A stretch of DNA of 64,000 nt from Apostichopus japonicus (taxonomy: Eukaryota; Echinodermata; Holothuroidea; Aspidochirotida; Stichopodidae): positions 31,624,398 through 31,688,397 of the forward strand of contig NC_092577.1 in the NCBI RefSeq assembly GCF_037975245.1. Direction: 5' to 3'. The translations under genes and the position numbers were made by a program. Positions 48,823-61,170 of this stretch are shown one piece after another. The stretch's first letter is position 1. Each line of letters starts with the position of its first letter. Below the pieces are notes generated by a model, which did no database searches, was not told the DNA's origin, and was given only the letters and a program-made list of their open reading frames with translations.

Positions 48823-51800
48823 TCATGCGCTACTGCTGTTACCGCTGCTGTTGAATGTTTCAGGAATCTGTAAATTAAAGGAAAATGATCTGGATGGTCA
48901 ATAATCTTTCTCAAAAGATTTCGGAGGAACAAGCACATTTGTTTTCCTTTCTGAATTCCTATTGGTCTCATCACCCATATTCTTGTACTAACGATCACAA
49001 AATTTGCGTTTACTTTCTTTTCTATACTTTGTGCAGCTCACCTATTGTTCTTATAAACTCGTTTGTGCTGACACATTGTCTTCTTATATCCGCTTATGAA
49101 GGATATATTTTACTCCAAGAAATATCTTTCATTCTTTCCTACCAGTCTTTGCCCTCCTTGCATTCCTATTTTATTTTATTTCCGATGTTTTTATGATTAT
49201 TTATTATTTTAATTTTCACTTTGCGCTTATAAATTTTGTATTGATGCCCCTATTGTTCTGATTTTCTGTATCTCTATCAAATTGGTTTTCTTTTTGCCTC
49301 TTATGGATGATATCTTTTATCCTAAGAAAAACCTTTCGTTTTTCTCTACCAATTGTTTACCTGCGTTTTGTTCTTTAAAGTTAAAATTAAATTTAAATTA
49401 AAAATTATAAAATGATGGTATTATTACCTTCTGATCCGTTGGATTATTGGCCTTCCAACAGAGATAAGTATTCCAAAATATTGAAACGACATTGATCAGA
49501 ACTGGTCTGTGAAATAAAAATACAACAAAAGAGGTACTATACATTAACTTGCATTATAACAAAACAGTCACAGATGAAAATCAAGTTTCTTTTCAAAAAG
49601 AATACAAGCAAAAAAGAATTAAGTAAAAGTTAAAAGAACAGAAATAGTAATATGCAAAGACAAATAACTGTCCATCATATATTTATTCCTGTTAACATAA
49701 ATTGCTTTCATTCTGTTTTCCATTTCTTATTTTTGAGTACATCTAAGGGCACATGGCTGTATGCAATCAAATTTAAGAAGCACTATTTCCATTTATAATG
49801 CGAGACAAGTGTTCTCCTCACCGATGAGAAATGAATCCAGTAGCAGTTTAGGAGATATGCTTGTTTTGTTTAGACATGTAAGAAGTCGAATAAAAGCAGG
49901 GATGAGCCTGGGTTAAAAAAAATCACGAACTTTGCAAAAATTGCGGTAAAGGCTCCAGTTTGGGTATGCTACAGTGTGTTAGGATAATAGTTTTTGTCCC
50001 CGAGGTAGAAAAGAAATCACGGATATTCCGCGAATTCGCGGAAAAAGCTCATGCATGATAAAAGTCAGCTGGTTGAACTGGAAACAAATTGCACACAAGT
50101 TCCTGCAGAAGGCAGTGCACTGCACAGCATTTTAAAGGTGGGAGAGAGAGAGAGAGAGGGAGGAAGGGGGGATCCAAAATTCCTCTGACTGATTTAGGCA
50201 GGGGTGGAATATTAGTAGAGGGGAAGGCAATTCCCATGTAAGGGGGTTTTGGGGGTCATACCACATTTGCAAAAAAATGAAAATTTAGAATATCAAATGG
50301 TGAATTCTGAGGCCAAATTATAATATAAGGTTAGGGTTTTTATTAGATCTAAATGCAGGGCTAATAAAATGGAATGTTTTGTGTGAGTTTGAAACGGGTG
50401 TCCACCAATAGTTGGCTGAATGCCCCCCCCCCTCATAAAAAACAATCTGACTGTATGATGAACCATTCCCCCCCCCCCCCCCCCCTCCCTCTCTGCCTGG
50501 CCACCAGGCCCTTTCTGCATGCAGTGGCGCTAGGGGAGGATTCTAGACATTTTACTGTAATGGCCCCCAAATATAATGATCAGATGATAAGCAGTTTACT
50601 TGTCCTGGCCACATCCCTGTACATAAACATTACAAAGTAGTTCATCCGTACATTTTACCTCTACAGTGTACATGAAATGCAGAAAGGGAGATGTCCCATT
50701 GTTTTCATGACCAGAGCTCCATGAGTCTATAAATGTTTTTTTATGTTATGACTAATGAGAACTAAAACTCACCTATAATCTACAGGAAGGACATAAAAAT
50801 TGACAACTTGGACAGCAGGATAAATCTAGAGGTAACACAAGTAAAATGGATAATTTTTACAACTTTTAATTACTTGTACATCTGGTAAAAAAATCTCCAA
50901 ACATTACATCAAAATTATAAACTATCATGGGCTCTCATAGAGGGGTATTCTTAAAGCATAAAATATGATTTACAAAAGTAAAAGGAATTTGAAATAGCTT
51001 TATCATACACTCAAGTTACCAAAACCTACGCTCTTGAAATAACACTCGGTAATTGGACGATAATTAGAAGATAACACCTAAAAGGTATCAAAGACATAAA
51101 ACTTACCATATATGAAGTGAATAATGTAGGTAGAAAATCCTAGCGAGGAGAAAAATGAAAGAAAAATAAAAATATGAAAAGAAATAGATGGAAAATTTAC
51201 GAGAAATTAAAGAAATATCTCAAGAGAAGCATGTGATTGGTTTAAATATTTTGTTGCAAATTTTGAAAGGTTAAATAGAAGACTTTCAACGTTAGATCTC
51301 GTCTGGCTGTTTCTTCTGTTCCGACTGTACTCTCTTGCCATTGTCATGAGCTTTGTATATTGTGTTACTGCATGTTTTAAAATGTCTTATGTTTTCATAT
51401 TCTTACAATTATTTGATACTGTACGTTTAGGTTTTCATATTTTAATGTTTGTATCTCATATACTGTTTTAAAATGTCTTATGTTTTCATATTCTTACAAT
51501 TGTTTGATACTGTACGTTTTAGGTTTTCATATTTTAATGTTTGTATCTCATATCCTGTTTCATACGAGGATGCAATTACCCTCATGGTTTAATCAAGTTT
51601 ATCTAATCTAATCTAGATTGGAAGCCAAATATTACAGCAAGCATCCTTTAAATGATAAGGACAAGAATTTGGAAACTATTCAAATTCTACAACTTCCTAC
51701 ACTTCTACAGGTAAGAGAACGGTTGAGTGACGCAATCACACAGCTCATGAATAATTCAATAAAAGAAAGTCCTTTGCAATTGGAGCTTGAGGTTCATAAT

Positions 51801-54800
51801 TCTGTGGTATTGGGAAATAAATTTTCATACAGACATCTGTATGGCTTGTTAACAATTGCAACTCCTCCTACCCTTCCCCATCCCCGTCCCCAACCACAGC
51901 AAAGGGATTTCAAATTGGAAGGTTTGGTGACTGTTATTGTTAAGGATACTCACTGCTTTTAGTTGGGATTTTATCTGCGATCCTGTTCTGCCATTTCCCC
52001 AAGCTACGAAGGACATGAAACATGTTATCAGGACTGGAGCAAAAACAGCCTGAGGAGAGGAATACAAGAAAGTAAACAGGATGTGAAGGAAGACATGAGG
52101 ATACGAAGGTTAAGGAAGATAAATCTTCATGCCACTTTGTACAATCTACAATAAATACATATCAGAGGATGCACAGCCTGATAAAGAGGTGTGGCAGATT
52201 GAGCCCCCCCCCCCGGGCAGGCGGGATAAATTTAGGTGAACTTACACATGATGCTTATCCATGAAATGTTTTCTTTCCATTGAAATCCAAAAATGCTTCA
52301 ACCTCCCCTGTATTAGCTAGTCCCTTCTTAGTCTCCTCCTTCAATCTTTCAAACCAATGGTGTATCTACCCTTTCCCTCTCTACGTAGAGTATTTGACTA
52401 TTGACAAATCACCACCATTACGATCTCCCCTGCATATAGCAAATACCACCAGTCCCCTTTTTTGGCCAAAAATAGGGGAGATTGAATATTTACCTGAGTT
52501 GGTAATGCTAGCCATACTGAACACTCCCTCTGCACAAATTCATGATTAAACATACTGTGTATTATTTCAGTGGTCAAGCCAAACTTGTCTTCACACACAG
52601 AAAAGTAGTGCTGGCCATTAGAGCACTTGTGTTTACAATCATACAGGTGACTGGTCAATTAATTAGGTCCGCTCAAGGATGAATCCTAATGGCAGTATTT
52701 TGGAGTAGTTTAAGCTATCAAGTAACAATTATTAATGCTCAAGTGAATTTGAGGAGGACTGTTTTCCTATAGGCAGGCTTGACCGTCATGACAACTCAAA
52801 ATTTTTGATAAAAAGGCGACAAACTTTCTTACCTGATCAGTGATAACCTTGCACATGGGAACCAACTTCCCAGAACCTTTGTACAATCTATCTAGCACCT
52901 TGTACCAACTTATCATAGCTGGACCCTATGAGAAAACAGATGTACACCAAAACAAGAGAAAATATATATTAAAAGAATGTAGAAGCCATCTGGGCAAAGA
53001 AGAGAATGACAGGTAATCCGGATCAACAGTAATAAATCTGGTCAATGCTGAGGTCGGTTTTCAATTTTTGGGGGGGGGGGGGTGGGGGGTGGTGGGGCAA
53101 TGGTTGGAAATCACTACAGTCAATTTTAACAGCAAAAATGCAAATAATATTTAAGTAAATAGGGCAATTTTTCTCCTAAATTCCCTTTCTTCCTGCTCTC
53201 TGGATTGTATGAGATGAAACTACTGTAGGTGTTACTATTGATTGGCAGGGTATACAAGTTACTGTGCTATGGCTTGGTTAAATAGTGATTAGGGGTTAGA
53301 AAAGCTCACTTGGTTTAGGACAGCTTCTAATCCTTCAGTCAATCCTAGCCGATGATATCAGATCATATCACCAGAATATAAATCTTGTTGTACACTATTT
53401 CTTAGCATTCTTTCAGAATTTTTTCATAATCTCCCAACATCCTTTCTAAGTTTCAATGATTTGCTTAAGATAAAAGAATTATCTAAAGACAAAATATAAA
53501 AGAACACTCACAACAAAAAAAGCTCCGAACAAGGCCTGTCGAGATGTCCTTGCAAAGTCATGTCCCTTGATGCCCTTCTTTTCAACGACTTGCTGTGCTA
53601 AAATGTCACCGATGCCAATGAGAACACCTGACAAGATCGATATGTTGAGCAGAAATCAGTTCACAAAATGGAAAAGCCATGACAATTTAAAAATTAAAGG
53701 AATAAGCCGAAATTTTCATTTTGAAAAGAATATGGAGAGTGGGAGGAAGGGTGAAGGAAGGGGCTTGGAAGAGGGTTAACTTTTGTGAAATAAGTAATTT
53801 AAAATAACTAACATCACACACACTCCTGTACGTTAGTTTAGCTTAGTTAAGAGACCCAAGGATCAGGAAGCCTTACAGTAGCTTATTTGAGACCCTATCC
53901 TCTTTTAGATCTAGATGAACAATGGCCTATTTCAAGCTTTCTCTTTTCGATAAGTGTTCAGAGGATATGAAGCAGGGGAGTGAATTTGCTCCCATTCCTG
54001 CTCCCGGGACTACCATTTAATGTCCCCATCCGACGCACAAGGATGTATACCCCTGCATCTGACCACTTTCTCAAATACTGAGGTAGGCAAAGGCATCCCA
54101 TTCGACATCACTGCAGTGCAGCAGATAAACAAAGTTGTTTTAAAACCAAGTGAAGAATAGAAACAAACCCCTTTTTCAATGTTAACAGACCAGAAATACC
54201 AAATCTTCGGAAGACTTCGCACATCACCACTGCACTGCAGTGATTTTTGAATAGGTCAAGAGAATCTGGCGAAATTATGATCCTGGAACCTAAGGATTGT
54301 GAGGCATGGACACTCTTAAAAGGTGTGAAGACTCGCGCAAAAAGGAACGTCTAATGCTGGTAATTGACCTAGTTTCGAATGAGGTGTAACAGAAGTGTTA
54401 AACACCACCATCGATCCCAGAAAATACACACACAACTTGCTACCGTCGGTAATTAGACACTAGTGTACAGTCAGTACATATGGCTGCGGTCAATACCCAC
54501 AGCAGAGTAGACTGTAAAGAAAACAATTAAGGTATCACGTTTCATTACTGTCTGCATTTTGTCTGCATTTGTCAAATACTGTCACATATCACACACACAT
54601 ACATCATCACATACATCACATACTGTCTGCATTTTGTAGCGACACGAACAAAACGTCACTTGCAAGCAACAGAAAGTCAACTTTTTCAGATGGCCGCACG
54701 CGGTTTGGGGCGAGTCTTCAATGCCTTTAACCGCTGAACCAAGCCTTTGCATGCGTGTTTAATTCCATGCACTAATAATTTACAATATAACTGTAATACA

Positions 54801-54902
54801 ATTGACGCAATTAACTGTACCTGCAGTGAGCCCTTGGGCTTTGATTGGATGAGTGACAAGAAACCGCTGATAGGAACGCCACGCTAAGGTTATCTTTGAC
54901 AT
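48823..54902 (-). CDS. MPV17: MPV17 channel-family protein, copy 1 (complete)
   Basis: Mpv17/PMP22-family membrane protein; human MPV17 is an inner-mitochondrial channel whose loss depletes mitochondrial DNA. Eight exons: 54821-54902 (ATG), 53512-53627, 52833-52925, 51954-52049, 51117-51149, 50773-50825, 49428-49506 and 48823-48867 (TGA). All have GT/AG ends and consistent phases, giving 198 aa (human MPV17 176). The start reads MSKITLAWRSYQRFLVTHP, close to the human WRAYQRALAAHP. Further matches are GIGDILAQQVVEKKG, GPAMISWYKVLDRLY, ITDQAVFAP, YPAVQVVNFYVLPVDYRPV and the signature FWNTYLCWK. It differs from vertebrate MPV17 by a C-terminal extension ending in SSGNSSSA from its own small exon. 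Introns hold a MITE, a LINE 3' end and a TTAA element. It matches MPV17 better than PXMP2. Confidence 0.95.
49897..50057. mobile_element. 161-bp MITE, hAT/Ac-like ends
   Basis: Termini CAGGGATGAGC and complement of CATGCATGAGC. ATAAAAG is duplicated at 49890-49896 and 50058-50064. A partial copy lies at 59187-59318. It sits in an MPV17 intron. Confidence 0.75.
51290..51616 (+). repeat. 3' end of a non-LTR retrotransposon
   Basis: An A/T-rich 3' region ends in TTTATCTAATCTAATCTA, a typical LINE terminal repeat. It includes a 92-bp tandem duplication (about 51372-51462 and 51464-51556). It lies in an MPV17 intron, antisense to the gene. No coding part is seen. Confidence 0.6.
54316..54730. mobile_element. 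TTAA-flanked element, copy 2
   Basis: TTAA at 54316-54319 and 54727-54730, with termini AAGGTGTGAAGACTCGCGC and complement of AAGGCATTGAAGACTCGCC. The interior matches copy 1 (CACCACCATCGATCCCAGAA, GTAATTAGACACTAGTGTAC). It has an extra CA-rich expansion near 54590. Located in MPV17 intron 1. Confidence 0.82.
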
Positions 54903-55843
54903 GTTGGTATCGGTTTAATTGTCACTTGAAACAGACAAACAAAGAAGACACTGGCTAGCATTTATACATCACTAATACTGTTAGGTTTATAATCTTGTGT
55001 AGTCTTCCAAAATAGAAACAGCACTGTTTGGCCAGAAAACCTATGGAATGAAAGAAATCAAAGAACATTGCTCTTGAAGTTGAAATGTTTTGCACCCAGG
55101 TGTGATGTCATAGAAGCTGATAAACCACCTTTACATGTGGCTTCTTAAAACTTTACATCTAATTTCATACTCAGTCAAATTGGAATACATCACAATATGA
55201 TCATAGCTCAGTCATTGACATACATATTGTTAACTTCACATCCTGTTTGGGCAAAGTCGGAGCTCTATCAAATCTAAGGTAGAAAATTATATAGTGCCAA
55301 AATAAAGGGGAAAAAACAGTAGTTTTTCAGTGTGCAATATGACATCACACCTGTTTGATTCATATTCATATAAGGTACAATCTGTGACAATATTAATTTA
55401 ATTACCAATATCTATATATGCTATGTACTGTACAGTAGGAACTGCTGGCAACCTTTCCTCTGGATGATCCTTTTGAATAGCTACAGCAGGTCCAGAACCT
55501 AACTTAACATACATTAGATACTTTCCCCTTTCATATACCTAAGTCCAAAGGCAAGCTAGGGGATAACCCTCAGATTCGAAAAACAACCTTTAGTTTTAAA
55601 TAAGAACTACTGTATACTAGTTGCACTAACTTGCTTTGACCGTCGTACAGTCGTGTTAGCCTCGCTGAATCGGTAACAACAATGTCATGTACTGTACGAC
55701 TGTGCGCAGTTTGCTCTAGTAAGTGACGAGGTTATATCGGTAACCCCGAGCTTTATTGCAAAAGGGCGATAAAAGTTTCATTAAGCAAATGAACTGATTA
55801 AATTGATTCTAAAATGATTACTTCTTGATCTGAAAATACTTAC

Positions 55844-55976
55844 GTGTCAAAAAGTCTTTGTTGTGAATAAATAGTGCAAGAATAGCAGTTATGCAACCTT
55901 CAAAGATGAGGACAAGGTAGCATGTAACTTCTACAAAGTTTCTAATGTGTGTTCCGTACACGAACCCAAATACCGA
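55844..55976 (-). CDS. Isolated candidate exon, membrane-like, unrecognised
   Basis: 133 bp between an AG (a stop codon TAG doubles as the acceptor) and GTAAGT, reading SVFGFVYGTHIRNF, then EVTCYLVLIFEGCITAILAL (strongly hydrophobic), then FIHNKDFLT. It ends in phase 1, the phase MPV17 exon 2 would accept, but has no Met. It could be a 5' alternative exon, part of another gene, or chance. Confidence 0.25.
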
Positions 55977-58056
55977 CTATGATTTTTGTGATCCATCGTT
56001 ACTGATTCCAAAATCCAAAGGTTTCAAAATATATTACAGTAAGTTAATTCTGACACGTTACAAAATATGATGAATTGTTTTCTGTGGTAGTAATATGCTT
56101 GCAGTTTTATTGGGGGTAATACCCCGCCCCCCCCCCAAAAAAACCCTTTTGATGAAGTGGCAATAGAAACCAATTACATGCATATTTACTTTCCAACAAA
56201 ACGGATCCTCTGTGCTCCCCATAAACGTGGCACCATTAAATGACATAACGTTGGGAAAGGGCACACCTCGTTCATGAAAAGGGGCACTTTTGAGGAAGAT
56301 AATCACAGGTTGATTGTGTAGGCCTTCAGATCTTCACAATATCTTTATAAATGTATAATACAACCATGACCATTGGTTACTGTAGTTGATCAAAGAGTGT
56401 ACACCAGAATCAGAACCATGTTGTTGCCTATACTTCTGGGGGAGGTTTCGCCATTCACCATCCCCTCCCCCACCTCTCCACCACCCCCAAAAGAAAATCA
56501 AGGGCAATTCGCATCTACCGACAGACTATTACGAACAATTCCTAGTATAAAATGCATAGCTATATAACATGTAGGTCTATATAAGGGTAAATTAAACAGT
56601 TGAAAATTATTCAACATTCTTTCAAAAGTTAGTGCAAAAAAAGAGTAACATCTTGTATCTAAGCACCCCCCATTTGTACAAACATTTTTGAGGTCCCCTC
56701 CCACAGGGCAACACAACTTCAACTGGTTGCATTTAATGTCATGTTTTACGTAAAAACACCAAACTCCAGCCTGAGAAAAGGACAATTGTAAAATATAACA
56801 AAATATGTTATTTTCTTTATTTATTGATGATACCCATAATAAAATATGACAGTGTGAATAAAATAGTACACAAAACTGAATATAAGTTGATACAAGCAAC
56901 TCTGGTAGAGTAACTGAGGATTTAAGTAATTAATACAACATTATTTGCAGCATACTAGTACAAGTTATAATTACCTTACACAAAATTCTCACTACTATAC
57001 TCTGATTAATATTATCATATAAAACAAGGGAAATATTACAATAATTCAGACCATTTTTTGCATGCATAGGTGTAAGTTATTTCCGTGAAAATGTTGGCAA
57101 TAAAGTGATATCGTTTTGGGCATTACATGCAATGGAAATATTTATATTTATATATTAAAATTTGTATTGCTATGTATTTTTTTTAAATTAAATTCCTACT
57201 TGTTTTTAGGAGCTGAACATTTTATTCTTCAAGTTAAAAACCAAAACAGAATATATTCCCTATATGTTTAAAGAGAATGGTTTACATATTAATGCTTTCT
57301 TTTGTGCCATCCATTCATAAATAATTTAATTTCTTATGTATTAATAACTTTATAAATCTTTACATTCCACTGAGGAAACATAATTAACTATCTGGCCATA
57401 ATTTATGAAACATGCAAGTTCATTTTCAACCAAACCCTGACCTAATATGAGAAGGTATTACGATGAGTTACAGACTAGACAATTTACTTTTATCACATTT
57501 ATTCCCCCTCCCTGCCCTTTCCACACCACCCGACCAACCCCGTCTTCTTTGCAACATCATTGAAAAACCCAATGTTTAAGACATGACTCCCTCAAGGCCC
57601 GCCCATCCCCCACCCAACTCCTTAGCTCCCAACAGCATTTCCTTTTACACCTGCCTTTTATTTTCCCTCAGAATTAAACCAAAACTTTTTTAACCCTTAA
57701 CATAAACTGTACCAAAGATGAACAGCCATTCTAAGGGGGTGATGTAACCCCTAATAATGGCCTCTCTCTGCCCTCCACCGAAGACCAGATCTATTTTCAT
57801 TTCTTTAATATGATTGACCCCTCCAAGACTTGGAACATCTTTTTTATATTATGTTTCTTACTCTGTCCAAAACAAAACTTATAATTCCTGAATCAGTTTA
57901 CAAAGCTAGATAATATGTGTCAATATTAAGAACTAAAAGTACGGCTTTGTTGCAGCAACAAGTCAAGGTTTCAAAAAAATTACAATTTAATACAATTAAA
58001 GACTTTCCAGCTTATCATATTAAACTCTGTCAGCTTTTATCTGTTCCGTTGGAATC
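55977..58056. other. Intergenic, nothing recognised
   Basis: AT-rich with C-runs. Open frames such as 56498-56899 (minus) do not look like known proteins. Confidence 0.35.
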
Positions 58057-58428
58057 ATGACACATGTCTTTATGGTATCATCAGGGAGTTGTTATGGAAA
58101 CAACTCCCTGGTATCATGTTCAAATATAGAGCTGCAGAAGCTGCAAAATCCCCTGCAGCATGGCTGCATGACTCAATACCAAACAACAGACGTCAATCAA
58201 CAGTGCCTATTGTGTGAAACTAAGTTATATGTCACCGAGACAAAGCTCAATGAAGCTGAACAAGTAGTCGGAGGTTTCAACTCGTTTATTGCACACGTGG
58301 CTCAACAGGACCATGTGAAAAAATCGTTACCGGGCAAAACCAACCGCACAACAAACTGCGGTGTACAAGGGTTTACTGCGGCTTTCTGGGGTTTACGCCA
58401 GCTTTATACTAATGGTCTGCTAAAGTAG
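58057..58428 (+). CDS. Hypothetical 123-aa open frame
   Basis: An uninterrupted frame from ATG to TAG, of mixed composition rather than low-complexity, containing CLLCETKLYVTETKLNEAEQ. The 5' part overlaps a hairpin (CAGGGAGTTGTT / complementary arm, 58082-58110). Not recognised; it may be chance. Confidence 0.2.
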   Translation: MTHVFMVSSGSCYGNNSLVSCSNIELQKLQNPLQHGCMTQYQTTDVNQQCLLCETKLYVTETKLNEAEQVVGGFNSFIAHVAQQDHVKKSLPGKTNRTTNCGVQGFTAAFWGLRQLYTNGLLK

Positions 58429-58486
58429 CACATGCGACGCCTCTCTGAACCAGGAGAGGAATGAAGCATATGTACCTCACATAATG

Positions 58487-58558
58487 CGTAAGTATGCATC
58501 GATTATGTAAGTGTGCATCGATTACGTAAGTATGCAAATCGAGGAGGTGGGTATAAAA
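58487..58558 (+). promoter_or_regulatory. Promoter-like cluster: three repeated sites, octamer and TATA box
   Basis: Three tandem 18-bp motifs (GTAAGTATGCATCGATTA, its GTGTGC variant, and GTAAGTATGCAAATCGA). The third contains the POU octamer ATGCAAAT at 58532-58539, 12 bp upstream of TATAAAA at 58552-58558. This resembles octamer-TATA promoters of histone or snRNA genes. Transcription would start near 58583, but no known gene follows; a 72-codon frame at 58578-58796 is unrecognised. Confidence 0.45.
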
Positions 58559-59186
58559 GGTCACACCCTAAACACCATTGGGTGAGAGCAGCATTGACCT
58601 TTGCCCCCCCTCGACCAAGCGTAAATTTCCCCTTGGTCACGCTAAGGAAATAACACACATCGGCAATGATGACATTATATACTGTGCGAAACTGCACAGT
58701 ACGAAAGATTACATCCTATGCAGCCTCACTGCAGGATGCTGTAGACCCCACCCCCCCCCCCCCCCCGGCCTAATTACCTCAGATTTATACTTTTGACACA
58801 GTGCATAATTGGAATAACTAGAATTTACATGAATTATTCTACAAGATAATACCCATATTATCACCTTGGCAACAACTGATTTGCTCGACGTGATTATCTG
58901 ACGTGGTATCGTCGATGGTAAAAGCTAATTTTCACTAAATTCACTCTCAAGTTTCATGTATTAGGATAGAGGTAGTCAAGGATGTAAAACAGAGATAAAT
59001 AGATTAATTAAATAGATTGTCATCTCTTTCACGTTTATGCTCATCAAACTGGAAATACTCAAATCTTTTAACTTTGGAATGATTAGAAAATCTACATTAT
59101 TAATTATTTTATATATTAACGCATAACATTTTAAATCTTCAGAATACATATTATCTGTTGGCAGTCAACTGATGACCTCCATTGAT

Positions 59187-59318
59187 CAGGGATGAGCCTG
59201 GGGTAATAAAAAAATCACGGAACTTTGCAAAAATTGCGGTATAGGCTCCAGTTTGGATATGCTACAGTGTGTTAGGATAATAGTTTTTGTCCCCGAGGTA
59301 GAAAAGAAATCACGGATA
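59187..59318. repeat. Partial copy of the 49897 MITE
   Basis: Begins CAGGGATGAGCCTGGG and matches for about 130 bp, including CTACAGTGTGTTAGGATAAT; the right terminus is missing. Confidence 0.75.
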
Positions 59319-60267
59319 TGAAAGGCCTTAGGGGAATTACAGTGCAGTGTCATTGCAAATTGCCTTAGTGCCTCAGAATACTGCAATGCATGTGGCCTTT
59401 CGTTCGTGCCACTCAAGGTTGTGTTTGGAGTCACTCGTAAACCTCTGTTGTAATGTATGCTCGTAGCTCTTTGAGTAAGTCTTTCATTGTTTGTATTTTC
59501 CTTCATTCAAACTTTTTGTTGCAGAACCCTTTATTTTCTTTTTGAAATGCTCATTTTCTAGCAGAACGTCTTTCATTGTTTTTTGTTTCCTTGTTACTTG
59601 AACGCTGCGGATCAGTGACATCCTGGTTTATCATTAATTGGTTTATAAGTATCTCCAAAGACTCTCTTTTTGGGGGAGGGGGGGGGGCCTTGGCATTGAT
59701 TCTGTCCGTTTCATATGTTTCTGGGAATTAACAAATTGTTGGCACAGCATCCCTTTTAAGCCTTCTTCCTTCAATCTCTGGACCACTGACATAAGAAATA
59801 GAAGTAAAATGCTCACCACGCAGGATGGAGAACCTTTAACAATAGTGCTCACCCCCAGTCCACAACCATATCTCCTTGTAATTGGACTTGATAGAATACA
59901 TGATTGAGTAACAATCCGAATAAAATTACAAGAAAACCCAGAATTCCTCACTTTTGCATATTTGCTTCATATAGTTATTAACGTATTATCATTAGCCTAA
60001 CAGGTCCCTGTCAGATAATTCTATTAAATGAAAAAGCAAAACTTAGGTATAAATTACCTGAAAGGTTTGAAGGGAGTCCATGAGATATTGAACATCAAAT
60101 ATAGATATCATTTTAGCAGCCTCGAATAATTTTTGATCAAAAACAGTTCAAAGATTAATTTACTACAATTGTTTAATTTATTACATATAATTGCACTTGA
60201 TAAGAAAGTGGAAATAAAACCTCTCTGGTTAAAAGCCTGACATCTGATGTTATCAAACCTTCAGTGT
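59319..60267. other. Intergenic, nothing recognised
   Basis: Short overlapping open frames on both strands (59638-59951) only; a G-run lies near 59678. Confidence 0.35.
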
Positions 60268-61136
60268 TTAGGGCTTTGTACCGTCTACAGGAACCTATAG
60301 AAGAAAAAGAATGTTAGAGAGGTTTAGAATGTCCTCATCATCATAGCTCAGTTAAAAGGGCAGAGGATAACAGGCATATCGGGTACCTCCCCTCCCCCCC
60401 CCCCCTCCTTCTCAGCTTAGCACAATAATTCAAAAGTAGTTAGTAGTGCAACTTTGCATTTAGGCCTAAGTATAGTCATAATTTATAAGACATCTAAAAC
60501 ATAAATTTCTTTCTGGAGGTGGGGGGGGGGGGGAAGGGTTGGTTGATGCGGAAGGGGCCTCCAATTCCCTGAAATGGCAGTCATCTTCAATGACCCCAGG
60601 CCCACCCCCACTTTACAAAATCCTGGATCCGTTATTGGTAAATTCAACAAAGAGATACTGATTACGAATTAACAATAATTTTCAGTTCTTTTATAGCGCA
60701 ATTTACAATAAAGTCTCGCAGCGCTGTACTTAACCCTGGTCATTGGTAACTTGTCACACCTACACACCAAAGTGTGCACAATTTAAACAATCTCTCCTGG
60801 GGCACCAAGGTGCACACAGCCACGTGTCCCCTGGGAGACTTCCCATAGGGTGCAGCCACAAACCGGCGCACGCAACTATATGTAAAAGTCACCTCGCAAG
60901 TCCCCATTTAAACACCTGGGTGAAGAGAGGCAATGGAGATAAAGAGCCTTGCCCAAGGACACAACGCAATGATCTGGCCAGGGCTCGAACCTGTAATCCT
61001 TAGATCACAAGTCCACTGCCTTAACCACTTGACCACAATGCCCTCAAGTTAAGCTAGCTCATTGGCATTTGTCAACATATTGTATTTACAATTTATGCCT
61101 TAGTGTACTGCAATGGTCACACACCTATTAAAACAA

Positions 61137-61170
<34 letters not shown>

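Noticed and set aside
51618-51962. 114-aa plus-strand gene
   Set aside because: It starts right after a LINE tail and overlaps MPV17 exon 4 on the opposite strand; no recognisable content.
56498-56899. 133-aa minus-strand gene
   Set aside because: AT-rich composition, no domain and no splice context.
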